A DNA stretch of 64,000 nt, taken from contig JBDVXK010000012.1 of the NCBI GenBank assembly GCA_039964455.1, positions 248,001 to 312,000 of the forward strand, read 5' to 3'. The DNA is from CALJFL01 sp039964455. Its GTDB lineage: Bacteria; Pseudomonadota; Gammaproteobacteria; Pseudomonadales; Halieaceae. Of this stretch, positions 8,287 through 17,562 are shown one piece after another. The translations under genes were made by a program, and so were the position numbers. The notes beneath the pieces were generated by a model. It saw only the letters and a program-made list of their open reading frames with translations. It searched no databases and was not told the DNA's origin. Each line of letters begins with the position of its first letter. The first letter of the stretch is position 1.

Positions 8287-9756
8287 CTATCGCACCGGGT
8301 AGTTGGGGGCTTCCTTGGTTATCGATACATCGTGCACATGGCTCTCGGACATACCCGCGGCGGTTACCCGAACAAATTCTGGCTGGGTACGCATCACCTC
8401 CAAATCAGTGCTGCCTGTGTAGCCCATGGCCGAGCGCACGCCACCCATTAACTGGTGAACAATGGCGGCTACAGGACCTTTGTAAGGCACACGCCCTTCA
8501 ATACCCTCGGGAACCAGTTTCTCCATGCCCTTGCTGGCATCCTGAAAGTAGCGATCGGAGGAACCCTGCGTCTGGGACATCGCCCCCAGGGAACCCATAC
8601 CGCGATAGGCCTTGTACGTTCGTCCCTGATACAGCTCTACTTCGCCGGGCGCTTCTTCGGTACCGGCAAACATGCTGCCCATCATCACCGCGTGAGCGCC
8701 AGCAACGATCGCCTTGGCAACGTCACCGGAAAAACGGATACCGCCATCGGCGATCACCGGTACATCACTGTTACGCAGCGCCTCCACCACATTGGCGATT
8801 GCACTAACCTGAGGTACGCCTATGCCGGTGACTATTCGCGTTGTACAGATGGAACCGGGGCCAATGCCGACTTTTACACCATCGGCACCCGCATCAGCCA
8901 ATGCCACAGCTGCAGCACCGGTAGCGATATTGCCGCCTATAACCTGAACCGATGGATAGTCGGCCTTGATACTCCTGACCCGCTCAAGCACATTACGTGA
9001 ATGGCCATGTGCCGTATCCACAACCAACACATCGACACCAGCCTTGATCAGTGCCGCTACGCGATCGTCGGTGTCCGGGCTGGTTCCGACTGAAGCACCT
9101 ACTCTCAATTGCCCATAGGAATCCTTACTGGCGTCAGGGAAGCTTTCGGCCTTGTCGAAGTCTTTCACTGTGATCATGCCAGTAAGATCAAAGGAGTCGT
9201 TAACCACCAGAATCTTCTCGATACGGTGCTGATGCAGTAATCGCTGAACTTCCTCGGAGCTGGCACCTTCCTTGACGGTCACCAGCTTGTCGCGAGGTGT
9301 CATGATGGCTGAAACCAGTTTTTCGGGATTGGACTCAAAGCGCAGGTCACGACGGGTAACAATGCCCACAAGGTCCTCGCCATCAAGTACCGGAACCCCG
9401 GAAATTCCGTGGGCGCTTGTAAGTTCGAGTAGCTCGGCTATCGTTGCAGCCTGCTGGATGGTAATCGGGTCTTTGACGACCCCACTTTCAAACTTTTTAA
9501 CCTTACGGACCTGCTCGGCCTGCTCGGCGACACTCATGCTCTTATGGATAATGCCGATACCGCCTTCCTGGGCCATAGCAATCGCCAATCGCGACTCGGT
9601 TACGGTATCCATTGCCGCCGACACCAGCGGAATATTGAGGCTAATCTCGCGTGTTAACTGGGTTTTCAGGGAGACATCAGTGGCGACGACCTCAGAGTAC
9701 CCGGGGAGCAATAGTACATCGTCAAAGGTGAGGGCTTCCTGGGCAATACGTAGCAT
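8287..9756 (-). CDS. guaB: Inosine-5'-monophosphate dehydrogenase
   Basis: Catalyses the NAD-dependent oxidation of IMP to XMP, the committed step to GMP. The 489-residue form starting MLRIAQEALTFDDVLL fits the family; the frame stays open 29 codons further upstream (to 9843), but that extension is not family-like. A TIM barrel is interrupted by two CBS domains (about 95-210); the catalytic loop GPGSICTTRIVTG carries the active Cys (about 304), and the flap GSLGAM is intact. The gene is divergent from xseA with a very short spacer, so their promoters must overlap the open extension. Confidence 0.97.
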   Translation of the reverse strand: MLRIAQEALTFDDVLLLPGYSEVVATDVSLKTQLTREISLNIPLVSAAMDTVTESRLAIAMAQEGGIGIIHKSMSVAEQAEQVRKVKKFESGVVKDPITIQQAATIAELLELTSAHGISGVPVLDGEDLVGIVTRRDLRFESNPEKLVSAIMTPRDKLVTVKEGASSEEVQRLLHQHRIEKILVVNDSFDLTGMITVKDFDKAESFPDASKDSYGQLRVGASVGTSPDTDDRVAALIKAGVDVLVVDTAHGHSRNVLERVRSIKADYPSVQVIGGNIATGAAAVALADAGADGVKVGIGPGSICTTRIVTGIGVPQVSAIANVVEALRNSDVPVIADGGIRFSGDVAKAIVAGAHAVMMGSMFAGTEEAPGEVELYQGRTYKAYRGMGSLGAMSQTQGSSDRYFQDASKGMEKLVPEGIEGRVPYKGPVAAIVHQLMGGVRSAMGYTGSTDLEVMRTQPEFVRVTAAGMSESHVHDVSITKEAPNYPVR

Positions 9757-9833
9757 GCGTTCACTCTCCTGCTGGCGGGTCGAGGTTAAACGTGCAATTA
9801 TAAAACTTGCGTGACCCCCAGTAAATAAAAGTC

Positions 9834-11252
9834 GTGTCCCCAATCGTGTCCAATCCCTTTGACAGCATGGATCCCCCGCTGACGCTATCGGTCAGCCAGC
9901 TCAACAGGCAAGCCAGAACGCTGCTTGAGAGCCACTTTGACTTTGTCTGGGTAGAGGGCGAAATCTCCAATTTCGCGGCACCGTCGTCGGGGCACTGGTA
10001 TTTCTCCCTGAAGGACGGTGGCGCCCAGGTACGCTGCGCCATGTTCCGCAATCGCAATCAGCGTATTCGTTTCACTCCCGGCAACGGCGATGCCATACGG
10101 TTGCGCTGCAGGGTCTCTCTGTACGAGGGCAGAGGCGAGTTTCAACTGATAGTCGAGCACCTTGAGCACGCCGGCGCCGGTGCACTGCAAGCGGCCTTCG
10201 AGCAACTCAAGGCCAAACTACAGGCCGAGGGCCTGTTCGACAGCGAACGCAAAAAGCCGCTGCCAAGCAGCATCTCACGCCTGGGTGTTGTGACATCGCC
10301 AACCGGCGCGGCCATCCACGACATCCTGACTGTACTGGAGCGGCGCTGCCCGGCTATCGAAATATACATTCTCCCGGTTGCCGTACAGGGGGACGGGGCC
10401 ACCGGGGAGATCTCGGCTGCCATCGAACGAGCCAATCGCTGGCAGCAGGAAGGGAAAATTGATATCGACGCCCTCATCGTTGGCCGCGGCGGCGGCTCAC
10501 TGGAAGACCTGTGGGCATTTAATGAGGAAATAGTAGCGCGAGCCATAGCAGACAGTGCGCTACCCATAGTCAGCGCTGTTGGTCACGAAGTGGACTTCAG
10601 TATTGCTGACATGGTTGCCGATCAACGCGCAGCCACGCCATCGGCCGCCGCTGAATTACTAAGCCCGGACCAGCGCGAGTGGCTGGAACGGCTGCGAGCC
10701 ATGGAGCAGACGCTGGAACGGCAGATCCGGCGCAAACTGGCTGACGCCAACAAGGAACTGGAGCATCTTAAACGCCGACTGAAACATCCAGGCGCGCAGC
10801 TACGCGAACAGAGTCAGCGACTGGACGACCTGGAGCAACGCCTGATTCTGGCCCAGCGCAACCTGCTGCGTCAGCGAGGCAATGAGCTGGCATTGTTACA
10901 ATCGCGCCTTTTAGCCCAGTCTCCCCTGCCCCGCATTCAGCAAAGCCAACAACAACTGAGCGGACTGCAGCAGCGGCTGGAAACGGCGATTCGCAAACGC
11001 CTGCAGGATGCTGGAACTCGTCTTGCGCATCTGACAAATATGCTCGATTCACTGAGCCCGCTGGCAACCCTTCAACGCGGCTACGCCATCGTCACAGATG
11101 ACAAGGGCAAGGTGGTCACTGACTCGGCCAATGTGGCCCTGGGAAGTCGGGTTACCGCGCGCCTGGCAAGTGGCAGCCTGGATTTGACCGTAGACACAAT
11201 TGAAGTGCCGCCTCCGGTTGAATCCGAAGGCGGAGCAGAAGAAGAGAACTAA
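9834..11252 (+). CDS. xseA: Exodeoxyribonuclease VII large subunit
   Basis: 472 residues at most. XseA with several XseB subunits degrades single-stranded DNA from both ends. An N-terminal OB-fold domain (about 12-110, WVEGEISNF) precedes the catalytic domain with GVVTSPTGAAIHD and the GRGGGSLEDLWAFN loop, then a long coiled-coil arm rich in Leu, Arg and Gln (about 280-410) and the QRGYAIV cap. The longest frame begins with GTG at 9834; GTG at 9846 or ATG at 9867 (MDPPLTLS) are possible, and the last fits known N-termini best. No xseB is nearby. Confidence 0.95.
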   Translation: MSPIVSNPFDSMDPPLTLSVSQLNRQARTLLESHFDFVWVEGEISNFAAPSSGHWYFSLKDGGAQVRCAMFRNRNQRIRFTPGNGDAIRLRCRVSLYEGRGEFQLIVEHLEHAGAGALQAAFEQLKAKLQAEGLFDSERKKPLPSSISRLGVVTSPTGAAIHDILTVLERRCPAIEIYILPVAVQGDGATGEISAAIERANRWQQEGKIDIDALIVGRGGGSLEDLWAFNEEIVARAIADSALPIVSAVGHEVDFSIADMVADQRAATPSAAAELLSPDQREWLERLRAMEQTLERQIRRKLADANKELEHLKRRLKHPGAQLREQSQRLDDLEQRLILAQRNLLRQRGNELALLQSRLLAQSPLPRIQQSQQQLSGLQQRLETAIRKRLQDAGTRLAHLTNMLDSLSPLATLQRGYAIVTDDKGKVVTDSANVALGSRVTARLASGSLDLTVDTIEVPPPVESEGGAEEEN

Positions 11253-11255
11253 GAC

Positions 11256-11903
11256 TCAGTACTTGGCGGGCAAGCGGGTATTAATGATGATATGCCGGCC
11301 TTCAAAGCGAATGTACTCGCCTATGGTCAGATCCTTGAGGATTCTGGCCACCATTTCGCGCGATGCACCCACTCTGTCCGCGATATCCTGCTGGGTCAAT
11401 TTTTCAGGTATGTAAAGCGTACCGTCGCCGCGTTCCTCGGACAAATCCATGAGCACGTTTGCGACGCGACCGTATACATCCTGCAAGGCAAGGCTCTTCA
11501 CGTCGGCCGTAAGCTTACGCACGCGCTGGGCGAGGTTTCTCACCAGTTGACGACCAATATTGGGATGGTCGTCAAGCACGCGATTGAAATCTTCCTTGTA
11601 GATAATGCAGAAGCTGCTCTTCTCGACCGTACGGACCGACGCAGAGCGGGTTGAATCGTCCAGCAAAGCCAGTTCACCGAAATAATCGCCGGCGCCCTGA
11701 GTGTTCATAATGAACTCTTTGCCGTTCTTGTCGCTGCAATACACCTTCACCTTGCCGCTCTCGATAACGAACAAGGAATCGGCCGGGTCATTCTCGTGAA
11801 TCACCACAGTATTTTTTGGAAAAGAGCGACTGGTACTGCTGGCCGCGAGTGCTTCCAGCTCTTCAGCTGATAGCCCCTGAAATATTTCTACCTGCTGCAA
11901 CAT
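11256..11903 (-). CDS. CRP/FNR-family transcriptional regulator with cNMP-type binding pocket
   Basis: 215 residues: a beta-barrel sensor domain (about 1-115), a dimerisation helix and a C-terminal winged helix (TQQDIADRVGASREMVARILKDL split across about 170-192). The phosphate-binding cassette reads FGELAL (75-80) and TRSASV (85-90), with the Glu and Arg-Ser used by cyclic-nucleotide binders; there are no FNR-type N-terminal cysteines. The gene is divergent from an operon encoding a nucleotide cyclase 196 bp away, so it may respond to that cyclase's product; that link is inference. It converges tail to tail with xseA. Confidence 0.9.
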   Translation of the reverse strand: MLQQVEIFQGLSAEELEALAASSTSRSFPKNTVVIHENDPADSLFVIESGKVKVYCSDKNGKEFIMNTQGAGDYFGELALLDDSTRSASVRTVEKSSFCIIYKEDFNRVLDDHPNIGRQLVRNLAQRVRKLTADVKSLALQDVYGRVANVLMDLSEERGDGTLYIPEKLTQQDIADRVGASREMVARILKDLTIGEYIRFEGRHIIINTRLPAKY

Positions 11904-12099
11904 CGATGAACCTGTCCTGTTAGTAGCCTAGTCCCTGAAGCCGTAGACTCAATAGTAACCCAAACTATTGCATTTGCGCACCCGTGAAACAAAAAAGTCG
12001 TTAGCTGTGGCTCGCTAATGCCAATAAGATCACGTTTCCCCCGATTGCCCGGCATCGCTATACTCTGCTAAACCCAGACATCATGGAAACCACGCAAGC

Positions 12100-13560
12100 G
12101 TGAGCGATAAGACCGGCCAGGTACGAGCACAATGGAGCGACATGCTGCTGTGGGCAACATCTGAGTTGCGCCAGCAGTACTCCGAGCACAAGAGCGTACT
12201 CACCACTACCGCCATCGATGACTTCGAGCACTTGTTCGAGGCTGCCCAACGTCTGGAGGTAATGAGTGCTGAATGGACAGAGGGGCAATCCACCCACGAC
12301 CTGATGAACGTACTGGCCGCGCTGCGTGGCTATTCTGAAATGCTTCGCGAAGATCTGGATGGCTCCCCGGCAGACCTGGACGACACTCTGGCACGACTGC
12401 TCAGCGCAGTTCACACCGTTCACACCGGCGAATCGGCAACCGAAAGTAAAACCGACACGGGCAGTCACAAAGCCATCACCTCGGAGCCCGGTTTTATCCT
12501 CGCGGTAGATGACCTGCTGGAAAACCGGGAACTGGTTGCTCGCTACCTGTCACGCAATGGCCACATGGTGGTGACCGCAGCAAGCGGCGAAGAGGCCCTG
12601 GTTACCCTGGAGAACTCAGACGTAGACGTGGTGTTGCTCGACCTGATGATGCCAGGAATGGATGGCCGCGAGGTACTGAGAAGGATCAAGGATCACCCCG
12701 AATGGCGCGCCACGCCGGTCATTGTTATCTCCGGCCGACAGGATATGGACGACATCATCGAGTGTATCGAGGCAGGCGCCGATGATTACCTGTTCAAGCC
12801 ATTCAATCCCGTACTCCTGCAGGCCAGGATCAAAGCCGGGATCGAACGCAAGCGCTGGCACGATCGCGAAGAGCAGTACCGGCAACAGCTGGAGAGAAAC
12901 GAAAAGTTTATACGTGCCACTTTCGGGCGCTATCTGTCAGACGAGATCGTTACCGACATTCTGGAGACCCCCGAGGGGCTGGAACTGGGCGGCGACCTGC
13001 GCGAAGTCACAATCATGATGTCAGACATACGCGGCTTTACCACCTTCAGCGAGCAGTTGGAGCCAGGACAGGTTGTCGCCATGCTCAACCGCTACCTGGG
13101 CGTGATGACCGAAATCATTATGGCCCACAACGGCACCATCGATGAGTTTATCGGTGATGCCATCCTGACCGTATTTGGTGCCCCCAAGCACAGCGATGAC
13201 GATGCCGATAATGCAGTGCGCTGCGCACTGGCCATGCAGGCCGCTATGGAGCGGGTCAATAGTGAAAATGCTGCGCAGGGCCTGCCCGAGGTACTTACCG
13301 GCATTGCCCTGAATACCGGCAAGGTGATCGCGGGCAATATCGGCTCTGAACGCCGCAGCAAGTATGGCTTCGTAGGTCACCCCATGAATGTCACCTCCAG
13401 AATCGAGGATCAGTCCGCTGGCGGTGAAATCCTTATATCGGACAGTACCCTGGTTAAGCTGAAGGACGAGTACGAGGTTGGCGAGCGCCGCGAACTGAAG
13501 GTCAAGGGCATAGAGGAAACCGTGGTGATTCACACCATCCGGGAGCGCAGCCATGACTGA
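12100..13560 (+). CDS. Receiver-domain class III nucleotide cyclase
   Basis: 486 residues in three parts. About 60-110 resembles a histidine-kinase DHp helix (STHDLMNVLAALRGYSEML, H66). About 130-250 is a complete REC domain (acidic pair DD137-138, phosphoacceptor D181, K233). About 300-480 is a class III cyclase: metal-binding D309 (SDIRGFT) and D353 (IGDAI), transition-state N430 and R434. The purine-selecting positions are E349 where adenylate cyclases have Lys, and G423, so ATP specificity is not assured. The GTG start at 12100 has a weak ribosome-binding site. It overlaps the next receiver gene by 8 bp and is co-transcribed with a histidine kinase that probably phosphorylates it. Confidence 0.9.
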   Translation: MSDKTGQVRAQWSDMLLWATSELRQQYSEHKSVLTTTAIDDFEHLFEAAQRLEVMSAEWTEGQSTHDLMNVLAALRGYSEMLREDLDGSPADLDDTLARLLSAVHTVHTGESATESKTDTGSHKAITSEPGFILAVDDLLENRELVARYLSRNGHMVVTAASGEEALVTLENSDVDVVLLDLMMPGMDGREVLRRIKDHPEWRATPVIVISGRQDMDDIIECIEAGADDYLFKPFNPVLLQARIKAGIERKRWHDREEQYRQQLERNEKFIRATFGRYLSDEIVTDILETPEGLELGGDLREVTIMMSDIRGFTTFSEQLEPGQVVAMLNRYLGVMTEIIMAHNGTIDEFIGDAILTVFGAPKHSDDDADNAVRCALAMQAAMERVNSENAAQGLPEVLTGIALNTGKVIAGNIGSERRSKYGFVGHPMNVTSRIEDQSAGGEILISDSTLVKLKDEYEVGERRELKVKGIEETVVIHTIRERSHD

Positions 13561-13921
13561 TCAGAAGCCCATATTGCTGGTGGAGGACAACGAACTCAAT
13601 CGGGACATGCTGATCCGGCGACTCAACCGGGCGGGCATAGAGGTCATTCCAGCAGAGGACGGGCAGCAGGCCTTGGACAAGATGGTCTCCGAACAACCAA
13701 GCCTCGTATTGATGGATATGAATTTGCCGGTTTTAGACGGCTGGACAGCCTGCCGCCGCGCAAGGGAGGATGACCGCATCAAGCACATCCCCATCATCGC
13801 TCTCACGGCTCACGCCATGGAGGCCGACCGGCTCAATGCGCTGGAAGCCGGCTGTGACGACTACGCCACCAAGCCGGTAGATTTTCCAGGCTTGCTAATA
13901 AAGATCGGAAAACTGACGTGA
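13553..13921 (+). CDS. Stand-alone response regulator receiver
   Basis: 122 residues, only a REC domain: acidic ED11-12, phosphoacceptor D55 in LVLMDMNLP, Thr in ALTAHAM (about 85) and Lys in TKPVDF (about 107). There is no output domain, so it acts through protein contacts (CheY or Spo0F style), probably within the cyclase/kinase system whose genes flank it. It overlaps the cyclase gene by 8 bp and the kinase gene by 4 bp (GTGA), showing translational coupling. Confidence 0.93.
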   Translation: MTDQKPILLVEDNELNRDMLIRRLNRAGIEVIPAEDGQQALDKMVSEQPSLVLMDMNLPVLDGWTACRRAREDDRIKHIPIIALTAHAMEADRLNALEAGCDDYATKPVDFPGLLIKIGKLT

Positions 13922-15444
13922 GCCTGAGACGCCGATTAACACTCGCACTGGTCGCCATACTCAGCCTGTTCGCTGTCAACGTGGGAACCCATTTCTGGGG
14001 TAGCTTTGCGCGAAGCGAGAGCATGGTTGCTTACCGCAATTCGGTCACAGCCTCGCAGCTTTCTGCAGAAGTGGAGCAACTGTTGGAAAATCAACGCCAG
14101 CAGACCCTGGTGCTGGCGACCTTGCGTGATACCACCGAGGACCAACTCGAAGATGAAGAGCTGGAGCAGGCAATCAGCGACATCGAATCGATACGCAGTG
14201 CCATCGGCCGACTGGGCAAACTCAGCATTGGCATTGAGAGCCAATTCGAGACACTGGCTAATAGTAGCAACAGCCTGCTGGACGGGTGGCTGGAGTTTTA
14301 CCAAAACTACAACGATCGCGATTACCGTAGCGATGTGGACGACCCCCTACCCTACCTCGAAGCCAGCGAACGACTGGCTGAACTGGAGCAACGACAGGCC
14401 TTCATAGCGGTGCAGCGCGCCAGCATCATTGACCGTACGATAGCGCTGACTGACCGCATCACAGTAATTGGTTTCATCGCCTCAATCTTTCTCACCGCGA
14501 CACTGGGTTTCTTCCTGGTTCGCTACACCAACCGCTCACTGAAACGCCTCAAAACCGGCACCCAACGTATAGGCAGTGGCGACCTCAACTTTCGCATCGA
14601 TAACATCGATGACAAGGGCGAACTTGGCGACCTCGCCAACGCCTTTAACGACATGTCCGACAAGCTGCGAAACGCGATCTACGACGTGAGGCGCGCCAGG
14701 GATGTGGCCGACGAAGCGAACGCTGCAAAAAGTATCTTCCTTGCGAACGTCAGCCACGAACTGCGCACGCCTCTCAATGCCATTATCGGCTACAGCGAGA
14801 TGCTGCATGACGAACTGGATGACACACGTGAGGTTGATCGCGCACAATTCCAGCGAGACCTGGACAAAGTCACCCTGTCGGGCCGCCAGCTGCTCTCACT
14901 GATCAACGACATTCTGGACCTGTCGAAGATTGAAACCGGGAAAATGTCCATTCATTGTGAGACCTTCCGCCCTGGTGAGCTCATCACCCAGGTATGCGAG
15001 TCCCTGGCGCCGCTATTGCGTGATCGTAACAACACCCTGCAGTTGCCTGACTTCAGCGACTTGCCCGCCCTCTACAATGACCAGACCAAGTTTCGACAGA
15101 TATTTACCAACCTGATGAGCAACGCCAGCAAGTTTACCGAGAATGGTTACATCAGCCTGTCCGGCGGTCCCGTAGCAGGGCGAGAAGGATGGTATGAGTT
15201 TGCGGTGCACGACACCGGAATTGGTATGGATGAGGAACAGCAGAAAAAGGTGTTCGATGCCTTTGTGCAGGCGGATTCTTCAACCAGCGCCAACTATGGC
15301 GGCACCGGCCTGGGGCTGGCAATTTCCCGGGAATACTGCGATTTAATGGGGGGCTCTATCAGCGTCGATAGTGCACCGGGGGAAGGCTCAACGTTTACTA
15401 TCGTCCTCCCTTCTGACCCAGAGTTAGCTCACGCAGACGCTTGA
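13918..15444 (+). CDS. Membrane sensor histidine kinase with HAMP domain
   Basis: 508 residues. Two membrane helices (about 8-27 and 182-201) flank a periplasmic helical sensor of about 150 residues, similar in layout to TorS/CHASE3-like four-helix bundles. HAMP (about 205-255) is followed by HisKA with the phosphorylated H280 (FLANVSHELRTPL) and an HATPase domain with N box (NLMSNASKFT), DTGIGM and GGTGLGLAIS. It has no receiver of its own; the two preceding genes supply receivers. The last 47 bp overlap the 3' end of the gene on the opposite strand. The GTG start at 13918 overlaps the upstream stop. Confidence 0.93.
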   Translation: MSLRRRLTLALVAILSLFAVNVGTHFWGSFARSESMVAYRNSVTASQLSAEVEQLLENQRQQTLVLATLRDTTEDQLEDEELEQAISDIESIRSAIGRLGKLSIGIESQFETLANSSNSLLDGWLEFYQNYNDRDYRSDVDDPLPYLEASERLAELEQRQAFIAVQRASIIDRTIALTDRITVIGFIASIFLTATLGFFLVRYTNRSLKRLKTGTQRIGSGDLNFRIDNIDDKGELGDLANAFNDMSDKLRNAIYDVRRARDVADEANAAKSIFLANVSHELRTPLNAIIGYSEMLHDELDDTREVDRAQFQRDLDKVTLSGRQLLSLINDILDLSKIETGKMSIHCETFRPGELITQVCESLAPLLRDRNNTLQLPDFSDLPALYNDQTKFRQIFTNLMSNASKFTENGYISLSGGPVAGREGWYEFAVHDTGIGMDEEQQKKVFDAFVQADSSTSANYGGTGLGLAISREYCDLMGGSISVDSAPGEGSTFTIVLPSDPELAHADA

Positions 15445-16021
15445 TCGCCTCCTCGCGTTTTTCCAGATCTTCTTTCAAGGTGGCGTTGTTGTTCTCCAGA
15501 TCTGCAATGTGTCTATCCATCACCACAAAAGACTCCAGCGACTGAGCCATAATCAGGGTCTTTTCGTGCACCTGCATATCTTCGGTATATTCGTATTTGA
15601 GCTTGCGATAGCTCTTGCGAGCCGCTTCGGCATCATAAAAGGGGCTGGAGCTCAGCATGCTGACATAGGCTATCGCAATACCCGACTCCCACTCCGCTGC
15701 CGCTGACTTCTCCAGCCGTTGATACCGCTGGAAATGCTGCACCGCTTCAATATGGTCGCCTTTTGACAAGGCGCTAAAGCCTTTCTCCAGGAAGGTATAG
15801 TCCTCTGCAACTTCTTCCACACAGGTACAGCTTTGCTCATCTGGCAGATTCAGCGTCAGTTCGGGAACGGGCTCTGGCTCCGCCGGCGCTTTTTGCTGCC
15901 CCACGGGAAAGGTTTCACAAGCCTGCAAGGCCAGGCTGGCGAAAATAAGAAGAGCGAAACGCAGTGGTCTGATCGACAAACCGGGATTCCCGTAATCAGC
16001 AAGAAAGCCTGAGTGTAGCAC
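15398..16021 (-). CDS. Putative outer-membrane lipoprotein, helical
   Basis: Up to 207 residues. A lipobox LALQAC follows a hydrophobic segment (FALLIFASLALQ), so the mature protein starts at the Cys near residue 34. The ATG at 16021 gives an unusually long pre-sequence; a TTG about 14 codons on is an alternative start. The mature part has CTCVEEV and tetratricopeptide-like helices (about 75-140), then a coiled coil (about 165-200). Layout and position tail to tail with a histidine kinase recall the QseG/YfhG lipoprotein that partners QseE, but I cannot claim homology. No enzyme motif. Confidence 0.7.
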   Translation of the reverse strand: MLHSGFLADYGNPGLSIRPLRFALLIFASLALQACETFPVGQQKAPAEPEPVPELTLNLPDEQSCTCVEEVAEDYTFLEKGFSALSKGDHIEAVQHFQRYQRLEKSAAAEWESGIAIAYVSMLSSSPFYDAEAARKSYRKLKYEYTEDMQVHEKTLIMAQSLESFVVMDRHIADLENNNATLKEDLEKREEAIKRLRELTLGQKGGR

Positions 16022-16052
16022 CGAAGCCTGATCAGCGAGAACTATTGGCGCA

Positions 16053-17549
16053 TTACTCGGGTCGCATATGCGGGAACAGCAGTACGTCGCGAATCGACGG
16101 TGAATCGGTCAGCAGCATAACCAGCCTGTCTATGCCAATGCCCTCGCCTGCTGTGGGCGGCATGCCGTATTCCAGGGCACGCACATAATCATGGTCAAAG
16201 TGCATGGCCTCTTCGTCACCCGCATCTTTCTCTGCAACCTGGGCATGGAACCGCTCTGCCTGATCCTCCGCATCGTTCAGTTCGGAGAACCCATTGGCCA
16301 GTTCACGACCACCGACAAAGAACTCAAATCGATCGGTAACGAAAGGATCATCATCATTGCGCCGTGCCAGCGGAGAGACCTCAGTCGGATAGGCGGTAAT
16401 AAAGGTAGGCTGATCCAACAGGTGTTCAACCGTCTTTTCAAAGATCTCTATCTGCACCTTACCTAGACCCCAGCTGTCTTTCAGCTCGATACCTAGCCCA
16501 CGGGCGATATCGCGTGCCCCGGACTCACTGGCCAGTTCGGCCGCCGTGATATCCGCGTTGTACTGCAGAATCGAATCAAACACCGTTATGCGCGTGAAGG
16601 GTTGAGTGAAGTCATAGCTACTGCCCTGGTAACTCACCGTGGTGCTGCCCAGAACCGTCTGGGTCAGACCTCGTAGCATATCCTCAGTCAGGTCCATGGC
16701 ATCGCGATAATCGGCGTAGGCCCAATAGAACTCCAACATGGTGAATTCAGGGTTGTGGCGGGTCGACAGACCCTCGTTGCGGAAGCTGCGGTTAATTTCA
16801 AACACCCGCTCGAAGCCACCCACGGTGAGCCGCTTGAGGTAGAGCTCGGGCGCGATCCGCAGATACATGTCCATATCCAGTGCATTGTGGTGCGTCACAA
16901 AAGGCTTGGCGGCAGCACCCCCGGGAATGACCTGCATCATCGGGGTCTCAACCTCCATGAAATCACGCATCTGCATAAACTCGCGAATGAAGCTGATAAT
17001 GCTTGAGCGCGTGCGAAACACCTCACGGGACTCCGGGTTAACAATCAGGTCCACATAACGCTGGCGATACCGTTGTTCCTGGTCAGCCAGGCCATGGTAC
17101 TTGTCAGGCAGTGGACGCAGCGCCTTGGTCAGCAGGCGAGCTTCTTCCATATTGATGTAAAGGTCACCCTTGCCGGATTTGTTAATCGGGCCCTTGGCGC
17201 AGACGATGTCGCCCAGGTCCCAGGTTTTGATCGCCGCCAGGGTAGTCTCGTCCAGCCCCTTGCGGTCCACATACAACTGGATCTGATCGCTGTCGTCCTG
17301 AATCAACAAAAACGCACCGCGGTTTCGAATCAATCGACCAGCCACCGCATATTCTGTGGCCGCCTCCTCCAGCGTGGCTTTATCGGAGTCACCGTATTGC
17401 TGCTGCAACTCTCCCGCATAAGCGGTGCGGCGAAAGTCGTTCGGAAAAGCGTTGCCGGCGGCGCGCATATCCGCCAACTTGGCTCGTCGCTCAGCGATAA
17501 GCTTGTTTTCATCCTGCTGACCTTCGGGGGCCGAATCCTTGTTACTCAT
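16053..17549 (-). CDS. lysS: Lysyl-tRNA synthetase (class II)
   Basis: 498 residues; charges tRNA-Lys with lysine. An N-terminal OB-fold anticodon-binding domain (about 60-170) precedes the class II core with motif 2 (FRNEGLSTRHNPEFTMLE) and motif 3 (GEGIGIDRLVML) near the C-terminus. Length matches bacterial LysRS-II. It follows prfB by 13 bp on the same strand, the classic prfB-lysS operon. Confidence 0.98.
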   Translation of the reverse strand: MSNKDSAPEGQQDENKLIAERRAKLADMRAAGNAFPNDFRRTAYAGELQQQYGDSDKATLEEAATEYAVAGRLIRNRGAFLLIQDDSDQIQLYVDRKGLDETTLAAIKTWDLGDIVCAKGPINKSGKGDLYINMEEARLLTKALRPLPDKYHGLADQEQRYRQRYVDLIVNPESREVFRTRSSIISFIREFMQMRDFMEVETPMMQVIPGGAAAKPFVTHHNALDMDMYLRIAPELYLKRLTVGGFERVFEINRSFRNEGLSTRHNPEFTMLEFYWAYADYRDAMDLTEDMLRGLTQTVLGSTTVSYQGSSYDFTQPFTRITVFDSILQYNADITAAELASESGARDIARGLGIELKDSWGLGKVQIEIFEKTVEHLLDQPTFITAYPTEVSPLARRNDDDPFVTDRFEFFVGGRELANGFSELNDAEDQAERFHAQVAEKDAGDEEAMHFDHDYVRALEYGMPPTAGEGIGIDRLVMLLTDSPSIRDVLLFPHMRPE

Positions 17550-17562
17550 AATTTACTACCTG

